Shown here: piece by piece, positions 44,438 to 55,272 of the stretch
Numbering within the stretch: the stretch's first letter is position 1
Layout of the letters: every line of letters starts with the position of its first letter
Assembly: GCA_029582265.1 (NCBI GenBank)
Contig: CM055828.1
Span: 18,350,964 to 18,414,963, forward strand
Direction of reading: 5' to 3'
DNA: 64,000 nt
Source: Zoroaster sp. YZ-2022
Lineage: Eukaryota > Echinodermata > Asteroidea > Forcipulatida > Zoroasteridae
Notes under the pieces: model-generated
Told to the model about the DNA's origin: nothing
The model's database searches: none
The model's input: only the letters and a program-made list of their open reading frames with translations
Translations under genes and position numbers: made by a program

Positions 44438-45641
44438 TACGGAGGTCGAAAAGTGGACATCTGCTTTTCAGCTTTCTAAATAATGAAAAAGCAGATTGAA
44501 CGTTGTTGGCTAGTGCATTTTCCTACTTTTCTGCTTTTCTTCCACCTAAAAAGTAGATTGAACATTTTGGTAACATCCATTTTTCTACTTTTCTGCTTTT
44601 CAGTTTCAAGAAAAGAAGATTTTACTTGTTCACCTATACTGGCGGTCAAAAATCTGCTTTTCTGGATTCCCACAACCCAAAAAGTAGATCGAACGTTTTG
44701 GACAAATCAATTTTTCTACTTTTCTACTAGCCGAAAAGCAGATTAGACGTTTTGTCACACAGTGGCCTAAAAGTGGACATCTGCTTTTCTAGTTTCCAAC
44801 AACCCAAAAAGTAAATCGAACGTTTTGGACAAATCCATTTTTCTGGCTTCCTGAAAAGCGGATTGAACGTTTTCTCAACAGTGGTCTAAAAGTGGACAAG
44901 TCTGTTTTGCGCTTGAAGAAAAGCAGATTGAATGATTTGATAAATATACTCCCTTATCCACAAAATAATGGACGAATCCTACCATTACACCAAAACGATG
45001 CATGTGATAACCGTCCCTGAAAAATAGGGGCGGCACATCACAGATCAAACGGAACGCGCCTACGTCGGACAGGTATTGTGACGGTAGGATTAGTCCATTA
45101 TTTGTGTGGATAGGGAGTAGATTTATCAAATCATTCAATCTGCTTTCTTCAAGCACAAAGCAGACTTCTCCACTTTTAGGCCACTGTTGAGAAAACGTTC
45201 GATCCGCTTTTCGGGAAGCACGAAAGCAGAAAAATGGATTTGTCCAAAACGTTCGATCTACTTTTTGGGTTGTTGGAAACTAGAAAAGCAGATGTCCACT
45301 TTTAGGCCACTGTGTGACTAAACATCTAATCTGCTTTTCGGCTAGTAGAAAAGTAGAAAAATGGATTTGTCCAAAACGTTCGATCTACTTTTTGGATTGT
45401 AGGAATCCAGAAAAGCAGATGTCCACTTTTTGACCGCCAGTGTAGGTGAACAAGTAAAATCTGCTTTTCTTGAAACTGAAAAGCAGAAAAGTAGAAAAAC
45501 GGATGTTACCAAAATGTTCAATCTACTTTTTAGGTGGAAGGAAAGCAGAAAAGTAGAAAAATGCACTAGCCAACAACGTTCAATCTGCTTTTTCATTATT
45601 TAGAAAGCTGAAAAGCAGATGTCCACTTTTCGACCTCCATA
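44438..45641. mobile_element. 1.2-kb foldback element, about 560-bp arms
   Basis: Ends TACGGAGGTCGAAAAGTGGA and reverse-complement TATGGAGGTCGAAAAGTGGA, flanked by GCCGAC on both sides (44,432-44,437; 45,642-45,647), a possible 6-bp duplication. Arms of about 560 bp run to near 44,995 and from 45,065, leaving a loop of about 70 bp. Each arm is made of variant 80-100-bp units containing TCGAACGTTTTGGACAAATC and GAAAAGCAGA. ORFs on both strands simply mirror each other. No transposase. Confidence 0.9.
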
Positions 45642-45923
45642 GCCGACGCGCAATGTTTATTTACAAAAGTGGACCTGAAAATGCACTCTCGAACCATTTG
45701 AGATTTCTCGAGAAAATGTGAGTGTTTGAAAATGCACCCACGAAAACTATCTGCTTGGAAGCAAATGTTTTCACTATAGGACTGAAACTGTTGGAACATT
45801 ATCTTGAAATGTTTTTCTCACTAAATTAAAAATAAAATAATCGTTTTGACGATATATTTGGGAGAAAACTCTTTTTAAATGTTGGTATAAATTCAACATA
45901 TTTTTGTCGATCCCTTCGTGTTA

Positions 45924-46110
45924 TCCGCGCCCCTGACTATTTCCCGTGGGTTGGGGATTTAAAAAGGTTAAATATAGTATCTTGAAGTATCACGCTATCG
46001 TAATGTAAAAACAAATTCACTCCAGTTCAACGGAATAAACCCTTTTTCTGTACAAATCTGTACAATTACTTATTTTTGTTAACGGATTACAGAAATAAAA
46101 ACCATTATGG
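45924..46110 (+). repeat. Dispersed repeat, second copy at 50.745-50.945 kb
   Basis: CGCGCCCCTGACTATTTCCC starts both, followed by related A/T-rich text (TGTACAAATCT, AGAAATAAAAA). The two copies flank the THAP ORF and the nested TIR elements. Confidence 0.5.
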
Positions 46111-46336
46111 CTCTTAATAAATGTGTTTTGCATAATAAGACAAGATATTTGTTAGTTTTGTTCATAATTAAAGTTTGTTCTGTTCATTTTGGAGACTTTT
46201 ATGCCAATTGGCAATTGAGTGATGTAATGCATCACGTGATACCGTGACGTCAGTTAAAGAACGATTTCCTAGCAATTCACAGCTGTTTGTTTGTGTGTGT
46301 GTACGTGTCCGATGCGCTTATGTCAAAACTCCAATC

Positions 46337-46604
46337 ATTGGCGGATCCAAGGGGGGGGGGGGCTAAGGGGGCTGTATCCCCCCTAAAATCGTTTTTAAAA
46401 AAAATTAAATAAATAAATTTTAAAAAATTATAAAAAAGAGAGACAGGGGGAGGGGAGGGGCCAACGCACGCACTCCCATTCCCACAGTGTGCTTTGTTTT
46501 TCTCTCCCTTTGATTATTTCATTGTAATTTTTGTAGTACTGAAAAATAATTGTTTCTGATTCTCAGCACCCCCCCCCCTAAAAAATGTTCTGGATCCGCC
46601 CATG
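46337..46604. mobile_element. MITE-like repeat with GGCGGATCC ends
   Basis: Left TTGGCGGATCCAAGGGGGG and right reverse-complement GGCATGGGCGGATCCAGAAC flank A/T-rich and G/C-run sequence. Ends of this kind recur widely in metazoan dispersed repeats. No coding. Confidence 0.55.
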
Positions 46605-46657
46605 CCAATATATGTGTATACATATTTTCATCCTAAATTTCCTTGAAAATATACATC

Positions 46658-47104
46658 ATGCCTGCAAGATGTGTCGTAGCACTGGCTGAAGTAATCACTC
46701 CTAACGAAGGTGTAAGCGTCCATAGGATCCCTAAGGACGAGGCACTACGAAAAATTTGGGCCACAAAAGTGCGGTTGACGAGGGCAAAATGGTTTGGGCC
46801 GTCTCCAACCAGCGTGATATGTAGCAATCATTTTACCACTGAAGACTTCAAAACGAGCCTTCATGGGGAATTTGGGATGTCAACGGCACCCAGACTCAAG
46901 AAAACTTCGATTTCAATGAAAATAAAGAAGCCTGTGAATCCTTCAAATGACAAGCCAAAGCGACGAAGCGATGCTTCGTTAAAACGTGAGAACAGACAAG
47001 TAACTAACGTTAAGTCAGATCCGACTTGTCCGATCTACATGTATGTACTGTGTGCGCCGCCATGTTGGGTTTTCGACATCGTTAACAATAAATATACAGC
47101 GTAA
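46658..47104 (+). CDS. THAP-domain ORF, degenerate zinc site
   Basis: From ATG at 46,658 the protein begins MPARCVVALAE and continues EGVSVHRIPKDEALRKIWAT, then a WFGPSPTSVICSNHFTTEDF stretch: the C2CH THAP DNA-binding module, with the CxxH half intact (ICSNHF) and the AVPTIF-like end poorly conserved. The first half should read C-x2-4-C, but the second Cys is absent (CVVALAE), so zinc binding is doubtful. After about residue 85 the tail is basic (KPKRRSDASLKRENRQ) and then unremarkable. THAP domains occur in host regulators and in P-element transposases. One exon, repeats on both sides; I favour a decaying transposon- or retrocopy-derived fragment. Confidence 0.6.
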   Translation: MPARCVVALAEVITPNEGVSVHRIPKDEALRKIWATKVRLTRAKWFGPSPTSVICSNHFTTEDFKTSLHGEFGMSTAPRLKKTSISMKIKKPVNPSNDKPKRRSDASLKRENRQVTNVKSDPTCPIYMYVLCAPPCWVFDIVNNKYTA

Positions 47105-47847
47105 TTCACAAATCATACATGAAAAAATACACTATAACGTTATACTAAAATAACATAAATTTTTACAACTTTTAGAAGATTTCGATGATGAAAACTGTAA
47201 CTAGATTTTCCGGTCGGCGGCAATGAACACCAACGGTGGTTTTTTGCGACCTTTGTATTTTAATATTTTCGATTTTTGGGTCACTAAATGATCGATTTCT
47301 TCACAAAATAGCAGTTTGGTGAACGAAAATTACACATTAGATAGTTTATTAGTTATTTATTACCTCAGTTAAGTATCACAATTTCATCTGACGACGATTC
47401 AGCCATTTCTATGTTATTTTCCAGTGTGGGCAATATAAGCGCAGGCATGTGAATGAACGCGTTCGCTGTTGTATATATATGTGGCTGGCGTCCCCGGAAG
47501 CAAGCCTTCTTTTTTACGTGACGTCACACATAGAGACGTTCAGGATGCAGTGCAAATGGCCCCTTTTAGGGGCGTGTTAATCGGCGCAGACATCCTCTTC
47601 GGAAAAGCTTCAAATTATAAGTAGCTCGCTAAAAATCAATGAGCTATTTATTTTTTATCATTACAAATATCATATTTTAGTATCTCCATGGCATTTACGT
47701 CTCTATTTATGTGGTCCTTTAAGAGTTAGGATATGCTTATGACGTCAAGCTTGCAGAGAAAGATAAATACGGGCTTAACGCGCCGCTTAGATTCAAATGG
47801 AGCGAATATACGCATGGCTAAGCACGTACATGGCATACGTCGGAACA
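47105..47847. other. Non-coding
   Basis: No gene recognised; short chance ORFs only. It ends at the TTA flank of the large TIR element. Confidence 0.5.
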
Positions 47848-48407
47848 TTATGCTACAGTCACACTGTCACGATTTTTTATTGCGAATACACAACGGATGT
47901 CCAGCGGATGGTCATCCGTAGTCATACGTAATGATACGTTGGGGATACTTAGTCATTCGTAGTAGAGTCCTAATCATACGTGGGCATCCGTTATGGTCCA
48001 CGATGGCACAACGGAAGTTTCAAACGGTTCAAAACTATCGTTCTGGAATCGTGGGGAAAAAATCCGTTGTATATCCTGTGTACATCCCTAGTCATACGTA
48101 GTGCATACGTAATGGCAATCGTGAGCAATCGTAAACATACGTGAACATCCTTTGTACAATCGTTGCAGAAATCACCACGGATGCATTAGGGATGCACACA
48201 GGAAGCATTACGTATGACTAGGGATCATAACGATTTATCACGATCTATCACGATTAATCACGATAGTGATAACATCGACGTTGCCCCTCTCATAGATGAA
48301 CTGGTAATGACAAGGAATTTTGGAAAATGGCTGTATTTATAGGCAATCGCCACGTGATCGGCTATATCCGTTGAACAATCGCTGTGCAATCGTTGGGCAA
48401 TCGTTAA

Positions 48408-49272
48408 TGCCCCGTTCCCACTATCACGATTCGCGCCACGATTGAAATCGTGGTCTTAATCGTGGAGTAATCGTGGTGATCTTATCAGATCTTGAGGTCA
48501 GTCGTGGCAATCGTGTTGATCGTAGAACATGTTTGGACGGTTCAAAAATTGTCTACGATCAACACGATTAATTTTTAATCGTGATCATCGCATGAGATCG
48601 TATTGGATCGTAACAAAGCGCGACAGATCGCATCTAATAGTGCTTCGAAATCGTGGTGATCGGGATCAACCTTGGACAAGACAAACACCACGTTGTCATC
48701 ATCCTCAACTCCTGCCATCATCAATGATTGTGGGTTGTAGTCTTCACTCTGTAGAAGTTCAAGAAACAATGAAGACCATGGTCAGTCGGGCTGTATATGT
48801 ACCCGTCGGGGTTCAATCGTGGCTCAAATCGTGATCACTCTCCATCCCGATCGTGAAAGACATCGCCACCACAATCGTATCCGATCGCAAAAGAGCGCAT
48901 CGGTTCGTGATGATCGTATCGGAACGTATCCGAACGTATCTGCACGTATCAGATCGTCCAAAATCGGGGACCCCGATCGTGATGATCGTGTCAGATCTGG
49001 ACACAATCGTGGACTCAATCGGGACAATCCTATCGGAACGTATCTGATCGTATCTGAACGGGAGAACAGATCGTGACAGATCGTGTCATCTGAAATTGAC
49101 CAATCGTGCCTATATCGCATCCAAGCGCACCAAATCTTACCAGAACGTATCGACTCGCATCAACTCGCATCCAAACGTGAAATTTCACAAAAGGAAACAA
49201 AAATTCCACGATCAGCTACGAATGGCCAATCGTGGCGTTCGTAACGGATCGCACGACAGTGGGAACCTAGCA
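48408..49272. mobile_element. Inserted TIR element, AATCGTGG-word interior
   Basis: TAA on both sides (48,405-48,407; 49,273-49,275). Ends TGCCCCGTTCCCACTATCAC and reverse-complement TGCTAGGTTCCCACTGTCGT. The 865-bp interior is arrays of AATCGTGG, GATCGTATC and CGATCGTGATG words. It interrupts the outer element, so it is the younger insertion. Confidence 0.85.
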
Positions 49273-49330
49273 TAACCAATCGCTGTACATCCGTGTATAA
49301 TCGTGGTCATACGTTGTGAATCCTTAGTAA

Positions 49331-50304
49331 AGGCCCTGTCACACCATGGCGTATGGCCTGAACGTATGCCAACGTATGCGAAATATCGAAAATACGTTGG
49401 TGTACGTTGGTGTACGCTGATATAAGTTAGGGGTAAGTTGGGGATACGTCGTTTACGTTAAGAGCACGCTGTGATACGCTGTGAAAATTTGGAACACGTC
49501 GAGCCCGCGAAAAATTATTGAGCATGTTCAAAATTTCTCGGCGTACTCAACGTGTGCTTAATACGTTCTGCATAAGTTCCCGGTAAGTTCGTGGTACGTT
49601 AGACATACGTTGACATACGCTGACATACGTTAGAGGTACGTTACTCGTAAGTTGGTATACGTTGATGTACGTCGGCTGACGGGGAAACGTACAGCCAACG
49701 TAGTGATAACGAGTTGATAACGTATATGTGCCGTATGTCTAACCTATGCCTGACGTATCTCCAACGAGTCTCGACGTATTCTGACGTATCCACCTTATGC
49801 ACAACTTATGCCTGGCGATCGTGTAACGTATATAACGTGTTTCTACAGTACAGCTAGCGTATGTGCCGTACAGCTAGCGAGCATTCGGCGTTTTGGGAAC
49901 TTATGGGGGGGTTTGAGTATATATATGGGTCCCTTGAGTAACTCATCCTCACTTCTTCATGGTCTGTCGTGCTGAACATATCAACCCATCATCATCAGAG
50001 AGCATGGCAGACATACGCTACGAATACGTTAAGCATACGTTGGTCATACGCTCGCATACGCTGTGATACGCTGTCATAAGTTTGTTATAAGTTAGTGATA
50101 CGCTATCAATACGTTAGTCATACGCTATGTATACGTTAAAAACGCTATGGATACGCTATGGATACGTCCATTCCAACACCGATGTCGACTTTTCAGATGC
50201 AATTCGTTGGGAAGTTGGACGTTCTTGGACTCTGACAATTTTCGAGCTATTTTTCGTATACGTCGGTATACGTTCAGGCCATACGCCATGGTGTGACAGG
50301 GCCT
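49331..50304. mobile_element. Inserted TIR element, ATACGTTG-word interior
   Basis: TAA on both sides (49,328-49,330; 50,305-50,307). The long near-perfect TIR starts AGGCCCTGTCACACCATGGC and continues about 28 bp. The 974-bp interior is almost wholly ATACGTTG/ATACGCTG/TAAGTTGG words, switching orientation twice. It inserted in the outer element 58 bp from the preceding insert. Confidence 0.9.
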
Positions 50305-50949
50305 TAACATCGTGGTCAATCGCTGTGTATACGTGATTATCCGTGGGTAATCGTTATGCATACCTAGTAAATACTTTGTATACTCTTATAGCAATCGTTG
50401 TATAATCGGGGTCATACGTTGTGGAACCTTAGTGGAGTCTTTGAGTAATCGTGTAGAAGTGAAAGTTCCACGGATGTACACGTATGGCAACGCATGAATT
50501 TTTTTTTTAATCGTGGTCATACGTGGACAATCGTAACGCCAGATCGTGTCAGTGTGACTGTAGCTTTACTGTTTTTAGTGTTCTAGCCTGTGATTGTCAG
50601 TTTTTCGCACTGTGCAATGTGCAAAGTTTCAACCAATTTGATTTTCAATGTAATGTTTGCTCTTAAATGTAATGTATTTATCTATGATTTGATTATTTTT
50701 CTCAACATTGAATAAATTGAAGATCGCCCAAGCGAAATGTTATATAGCCGCGCCCCTGACTATTTCCCGTCACTTGGAAAAAGGTAAATAAGTTTTTTGA
50801 AAGACGAATAACCTGTCTGTCTGTACATATGTTCAAATCTACTGCAGTAATGCAATAATATGTTAAAAGGTGACTTTTTCTAAACCCGAAATTTCCGTAA
50901 ATAACCGTTAATGTTTTTATCATAAAATCTCTCGAAATAAAAATTGTAT

Positions 50950-51252
50950 TCCTTTTTCAATAAATAGGTTCGAACAATACACTCGATGGGTTTGATAATA
51001 TTAACTCAAATATTTTTTTTTTAAAGAAAGGTTCAGATGTGACAGAATTTTGAAAATTTACACTCACAGCTCATCATAAAATGCAAATATCAATATTGTG
51101 CACACGTGCCGTGCGTATTTGCAATTAAACGGAAGCACTTTTCAGAAGTTGCGCACTGACTGTATCGGGGGGGCTTCACGTTAATTTTTATTCTTCAACC
51201 AATGAACTCAAATTGGGTTGATTTTTTTATCACCGGTATATGTCTCCCCAGT
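50950..51252. other. 3' flank of the SLC4-type gene
   Basis: AT-rich. On the minus strand this would be the 3' UTR; no AATAAA was singled out with confidence. The ORFs here are chance. Confidence 0.4.
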
Positions 51253-51480
51253 CTAAGGTAGTTGTCTGGCAATGACAAATCCATATACGTACCTACGCCG
51301 AGGTTGTGGGCTATTGGACAAGGTCCGCAAAGCATGAGCTGTTCCCATGTTGCCATCGTTGTCCAGCTTATATTCCGGGTCACTTTTGGCGGGGCTAAAG
51401 GTCACTCTTCCCGCGGGAATGCTCAGCGTCTGGCCGCTTTCTAAGGCAACAGTCAGGGTACCCGTCCGGGCTCGTGTTAC
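51253..51480 (-). CDS. SLC4: SLC4-type bicarbonate transporter, last exon (cytoplasmic tail)
   Basis: The final coding exon of the minus-strand transporter. After acceptor CCCGCAG it reads VTRARTGTLTVALESGQTLS and ends ...YGFVIARQLP then TAG at 51,253. It is phase 0 at the 5' side, 75 residues. The tail is polar and does not resemble vertebrate SLC4 tails, as expected because the C-terminus is the least conserved part of the family. The gene's 5' half lies beyond the right edge of the window. Confidence 0.8.
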   Translation of the reverse strand, partial: VTRARTGTLTVALESGQTLSIPAGRVTFSPAKSDPEYKLDNDGNMGTAHALRTLSNSPQPRRRYVYGFVIARQLP

Positions 51481-51970
51481 CTGCGGGAAAATATAGTACA
51501 TTTTATGACTTTGTTTTAAAGAAATGATGTAATAACTATATGATAAATCATAATATAAATGACGAGAACGGAAACGAGAACGAGTAGAATCAAAAGCCAG
51601 AACACAAATAGCAACATAAACAAGAACAGAAATCTTTACACCCATAATATTTAGTTGTATCATAATCACAATTCTGTGAATTTTTTTCTGGTCAATGTTG
51701 TGATACAATGTTTTTGATATCCAGGTGTTGTTTGCTTACTTGTTTAAATGAATGCAATGGAAATAAATCTAAAACTTGATATTTTATCCTCGGCCAACCT
51801 TTGTTTTGCAAGTCCCTCGTTATGTAACTAATAGAACGCTTCATATGCCTTGGGCTTTTCACCACAGTGTTTTTTAGATTGTAGATGCCGTTTCATCCTG
51901 TCCTCGTGACTTAGACTCCACATTAAGCTGAAACTGTCACATGTTGTTTGTTTGATGTGTTTCTTGATTT

Positions 51971-52240
51971 AAAGAGAGTAATCATACTCATATTGACCTA
52001 AGCAGTTTTGCCAACATTTACCAATGTTGTACCTTCCTTTGATTCAAAGAGAGTAAGGAAACTCATACAAGCAATTTTGTCAACATTTACCAATGTTGTA
52101 CCTTCCTTTGATTCAAAGAGAGTAAGCATACCCATATAAGCAGTTTTGTCAACATTTACCAATGTTGTACCTTCCTTTGATTCAAAGAGAGTAAGCATAC
52201 TCATATAAGCAGTTTTGTCAACATTTACCAATGTTGTGTC
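51971..52240. repeat. 69-bp tandem repeat in SLC4 intron, about 4 units
   Basis: CAACATTTACCAATGTTGT recurs at 52,012, 52,081, 52,150 and 52,219, and CATTTACCAATG is itself palindromic. 69 bp is 23 codons, so the minus strand is open and repeats LTLFESKEGTT, but it lies inside the intron between the last two exons with no splice support. Confidence 0.95.
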
Positions 52241-52279
52241 TTCCTGTTAAATTGAACAATTAAATAAAACAATCCACAC

Positions 52280-52423
52280 CTCCTCCATTTCCTCCATAAT
52301 CTTTTTATCTTCATTTTCCTTTTGTGTCTTTTGGCTCTCTGGTATGACGTCATCGAGGAAACTTAACTCGGGTTGTGAGAATAGGTACTCCATAAGCTTG
52401 CGAATGACGACAATTGCCAGGAC
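52280..52423 (-). CDS. SLC4: SLC4-type transporter exon, end of last membrane span
   Basis: Acceptor ACTCGCAG at the right edge and donor GTGTGG at the left; 48 codons, phase 0 on both sides. It encodes [20 protein letters not shown] then LDDVIPE and a charged helix ([11 protein letters not shown]). It matches the SLC4 segment after the last helix (family form: RR/LDF.FSQ..L..LDDilPe). The charged run begins the cytosolic C-terminus. Confidence 0.93.
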
Positions 52424-53201
52424 CTGCGAGTTAACCAAATGTTCTCGTTAAAGTGTGGATGCATTTACACCAAAAGTGTAGGCTATAGGGCCTATTGGCT
52501 TTAAATTGTATGACAATATATATACAATGTAATTTTGAGGTCGTGACTGTATTCGTCATTAACATTTGTACGTGATTGGATGAGCGGTTGTAAGAAGTGT
52601 CGATAACAACAGTTTTTTACTTCTTGATGGTTTTGACTTATTTATATCAAATACAAAATAGACTGGCATGAATTTCAAGGTGCAGGATATTATGCTTGAT
52701 ATATAACACAACAAATGTACACCCGTCGTGACAAAGTTAGACAACGAACTATGGTTAACTGCATTTGGGCTTACCCTGTCTATAGTTTATGGTGGTAAGT
52801 TTAACTATTCTATGGTCGACCAGTCGTCTCGGCATGTGGTTGTTTCGCTAGTCTCATGTTTTGTCCTACACTTTAGCAAAGCACACCTTTTTCGACCGTG
52901 GTCGTGTTAATGTACTGAGCGAACGTATTGTCAAATAGTGATCGACCACTGGTTGGCACTCAACCTTGTTCAATGATGTTTGTTATGGTTATATAGGCCT
53001 ATTCAGAATTATGTTATGGACACAAAACGTGATAGTTGTGGATAAATAAAGATGAGTTATTGAATCCACATAATACATGCTCGATGTGTTGCCTAATTGA
53101 TATGTTGTTTGAAATGTAAAATAAATAGGATACATCGTAAGAAATTATATTATCCAAACTGATAAAACAATTATAGTTAAGTATCATAGAGTGTTACCTA
53201 C

Positions 53202-53375
53202 CATGATTGGGAAAACAATTGCACCTCTTGAGGTTTTGATGATCCAAAGAATGGCCAGACATATTGCCTGAATGGCAGTAAACATATGAACCTTCCATAG
53301 CTTAACATGTCGAAGGTAGATGTGATCTGGCTGGTGTTTGGCGGGCATCATGAAAAGAAGCAGACGATCTACGAA
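53202..53375 (-). CDS. SLC4: SLC4-type transporter exon, C-terminal membrane spans
   Basis: 58 codons, phase 0 at both ends, acceptor TTCTTACAG, donor GTAGGT. It encodes [20 protein letters not shown], then [20 protein letters not shown] and [18 protein letters not shown]. The [12 protein letters not shown]..wKvH.FT motif is diagnostic for SLC4 sodium-coupled bicarbonate transporters and sits between the last helices. Confidence 0.97.
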
Positions 53376-53890
53376 CTGTAAGAAAATTATTTTATATTTT
53401 ATCATTCCATGTAAAAAATTTACTGATTGCTAAATACAACACTTGTTGTTAAGCCCCCCATAATGGCTTCGTGTGGACATTGAAAAGTGGAGAATGTTTA
53501 ATCATTTTTGTTGATTATTTTACATTTTATTATTATTTTTATTTATTTGAATGACACATGTTCGTACTTTTGAGGACATTCCATATCACGTGTGTGACGC
53601 CATTTTACTGAGCGTATGTTTTCAGACTTTTATATTGCAATATACAGTCTACTCAGGCAGTTGATGACCAGCACTGGAACGAACTATAATCGCTTCCAGG
53701 TTCTTTTCAGAACACAGTTATTTACCTTAGGAGCGATTACTTTTTCAAAGTTGTGTAATCACAAACAAACTATACCATTATGAAGAATGGTTCATATTAA
53801 TGTGAAAACCATGTAATTATAGTTAAAACCTGAAGACCTACTCTGCATTTCATATGGATTATTCATGTTTCAGATACACATTTACATTAC

Positions 53891-53959
53891 CTGCACTCCG
53901 CGAAGAGATGAAATACCCATGTAAAGGAACACACCGTAAAGAACAGGCATCGGTATGTA
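53891..53959 (-). CDS. SLC4: SLC4-type transporter exon ([10 protein letters not shown] helix)
   Basis: 23 codons, phase 0 at both ends, acceptor TTCACACAG, donor GTAATG. It encodes [20 protein letters not shown] then GVQ, the near-invariant [13 protein letters not shown] segment of SLC4 carriers. Confidence 0.96.
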
Positions 53960-54555
53960 CTGTGTGAAATAAGCAGCACAAGAAATTCAGTTTTAATGTT
54001 AACATTGTAAAGGTATTCCCTATAATTGAAGAAACTAAAAGTAACAATCATCAGAATGTTATTCTGTGTTAAAGTGGGGCTCTTAACAGGTTATGTTAGG
54101 CTCTGAAAACTACAACAAATACGTTTATACGTATTATTATCTAAACTCAAAGTCACTTCCTCTGATGTCCCCATGTCACAAATTCAGAAAAGCCTCAGAA
54201 AAGGTCCACTGGAGGAACACACGATCTACTTATATTTAATAATCGCCTTAATACTGATGTCGCCTTTGCAAAGTTATCCCTTCAGTGGTCAAATTTACCA
54301 AAGTCTTGTTCAAAATGTTTGTAAATAACACCTGAAATATCGGCGCTGTGTACGGGGTCATTTTCCCCCAATAGTCCTTATGCTTTTCTGAATTCGAGAC
54401 AAAGGAGTTCAGACTAACTGAATGTGTACAATATACTTCCGTAGATTTAGATAATACAACTTATGTTCTTTAGTTTCCTTATTACCTATCAAACAAACAA
54501 TTAAGAAAGGTCAATTAGGCCTATTGCTATTTGTTTAGAGCTCCTCAATGAAATA

Positions 54556-54811
54556 CACTCACTGGCCAAAAGTATTGCAACATGCTCAAAATGGCACTTT
54601 ACAAGTAACAGGTGAGATGATCATTTAATCCGATTTCATCGATCGTGTATTACATAATTTCCGAGCAAGAACAGTAAAAAAGAACATTGACTTCAAAACA
54701 CAGGCACTTTCAAGAAGTCTTAAGTAGTGTAAATAAAATAAAATAAATTATTGTAACACAGTTCTCCAAACTGAACTTTGGGGATGTTGCAATACTTCTG
54801 GCCAGTGAGTG
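54556..54811. mobile_element. Tc1/mariner-type MITE, 256 bp (copy 2, in SLC4 intron)
   Basis: TA on both sides; ends CACTCACTGGCCAAAAGTAT and reverse-complement CACTCACTGGCCAGAAGTAT. It differs from 25,455-25,710 by a handful of bases, so both moved recently from a common source. It lies in the intron between the exons at 53,959 and 54,953. Confidence 0.9.
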
Positions 54812-54952
54812 TAGTTATCTTAATGCTTAAAATTAACGATGCTGATGCCACATTGCTTTGTCAAAATGTTTATACAATAATCGGAATATTTAATAGGAAT
54901 ACAACCTTCATGCTACCAGAGATTTATATTGTGTGGGTGTTTCTATACCTAC

Positions 54953-55025
54953 CCTCAGAACGCCCGTCATGAGACTCGACACACCCATCATAATGAACAC
55001 CAGCAGTCCAGTAAGTCTTTGCTCC
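54953..55025 (-). CDS. SLC4: SLC4-type transporter exon (EQRLTG helix)
   Basis: 73 bp, acceptor TTGTTAG, donor GTAGGT. The first base completes a codon split with the exon ending at 60,443; then EQRLTGLLVFIMMGVSSLMT GVLR. This matches the (R)EQRvTG..vf...G.S start of a membrane span in SLC4 proteins. Confidence 0.95.
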
Positions 55026-55082
55026 CTAACAATTGCAAATTGTAAAAAAAACGAAAACAAATTGACAATTTAAATAAAGTAC

Positions 55083-55236
55083 CACGAGCAGCAGCATGCC
55101 CAGGAGCAGCAACAGGAGTGGTGGCAGGATTGAGGGCAGTTGCAAGAGCAGCAACAGCACAGGATTTGTCGCAGGAGTAGCAGCAGCAGCAGGATTAGAA
55201 ACAGCAGCAGGATTGGAAAAAGTAGCAGCAGCAGGA

Positions 55237-55239
<3 letters not shown>
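55083..55239. repeat. CAG-rich minisatellite, left remnant
   Basis: GCAGCAGGATTGGAAA-type units continue the large array at 58,452-60,420. The two parts are separated by the LINE and were one array before its insertion. Confidence 0.9.

Positions 55240-55272
<33 letters not shown>

Larger units (their letters stand above)
47851..50565. mobile_element. Outer TIR element hosting two inserted relatives
   Basis: TTA at 47,848-47,850 and 50,566-50,568. Ends TGCTACAGTCACACTGTCAC and reverse-complement AGCTACAGTCACACTGACAC. Without the two inserts (48,408-49,272 and 49,331-50,304) and their target copies it is about 870 bp, matching the size of its relatives. Its own interior is built of CATACGT, AATCGT and ATCCGT words. 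Non-autonomous; no protein. Confidence 0.85.

Noticed and set aside
44483..45596. Matching ORFs on opposite strands (MKKQIERCWLVHF...)
   Set aside because: They are the two arms of one foldback element, each read on its own strand; no protein domain.
48529..49120. ORFs of 63-101 codons rich in Arg/Ser/Asp
   Set aside because: Word-array interior of a TIR element; several mutually overlapping frames on both strands.
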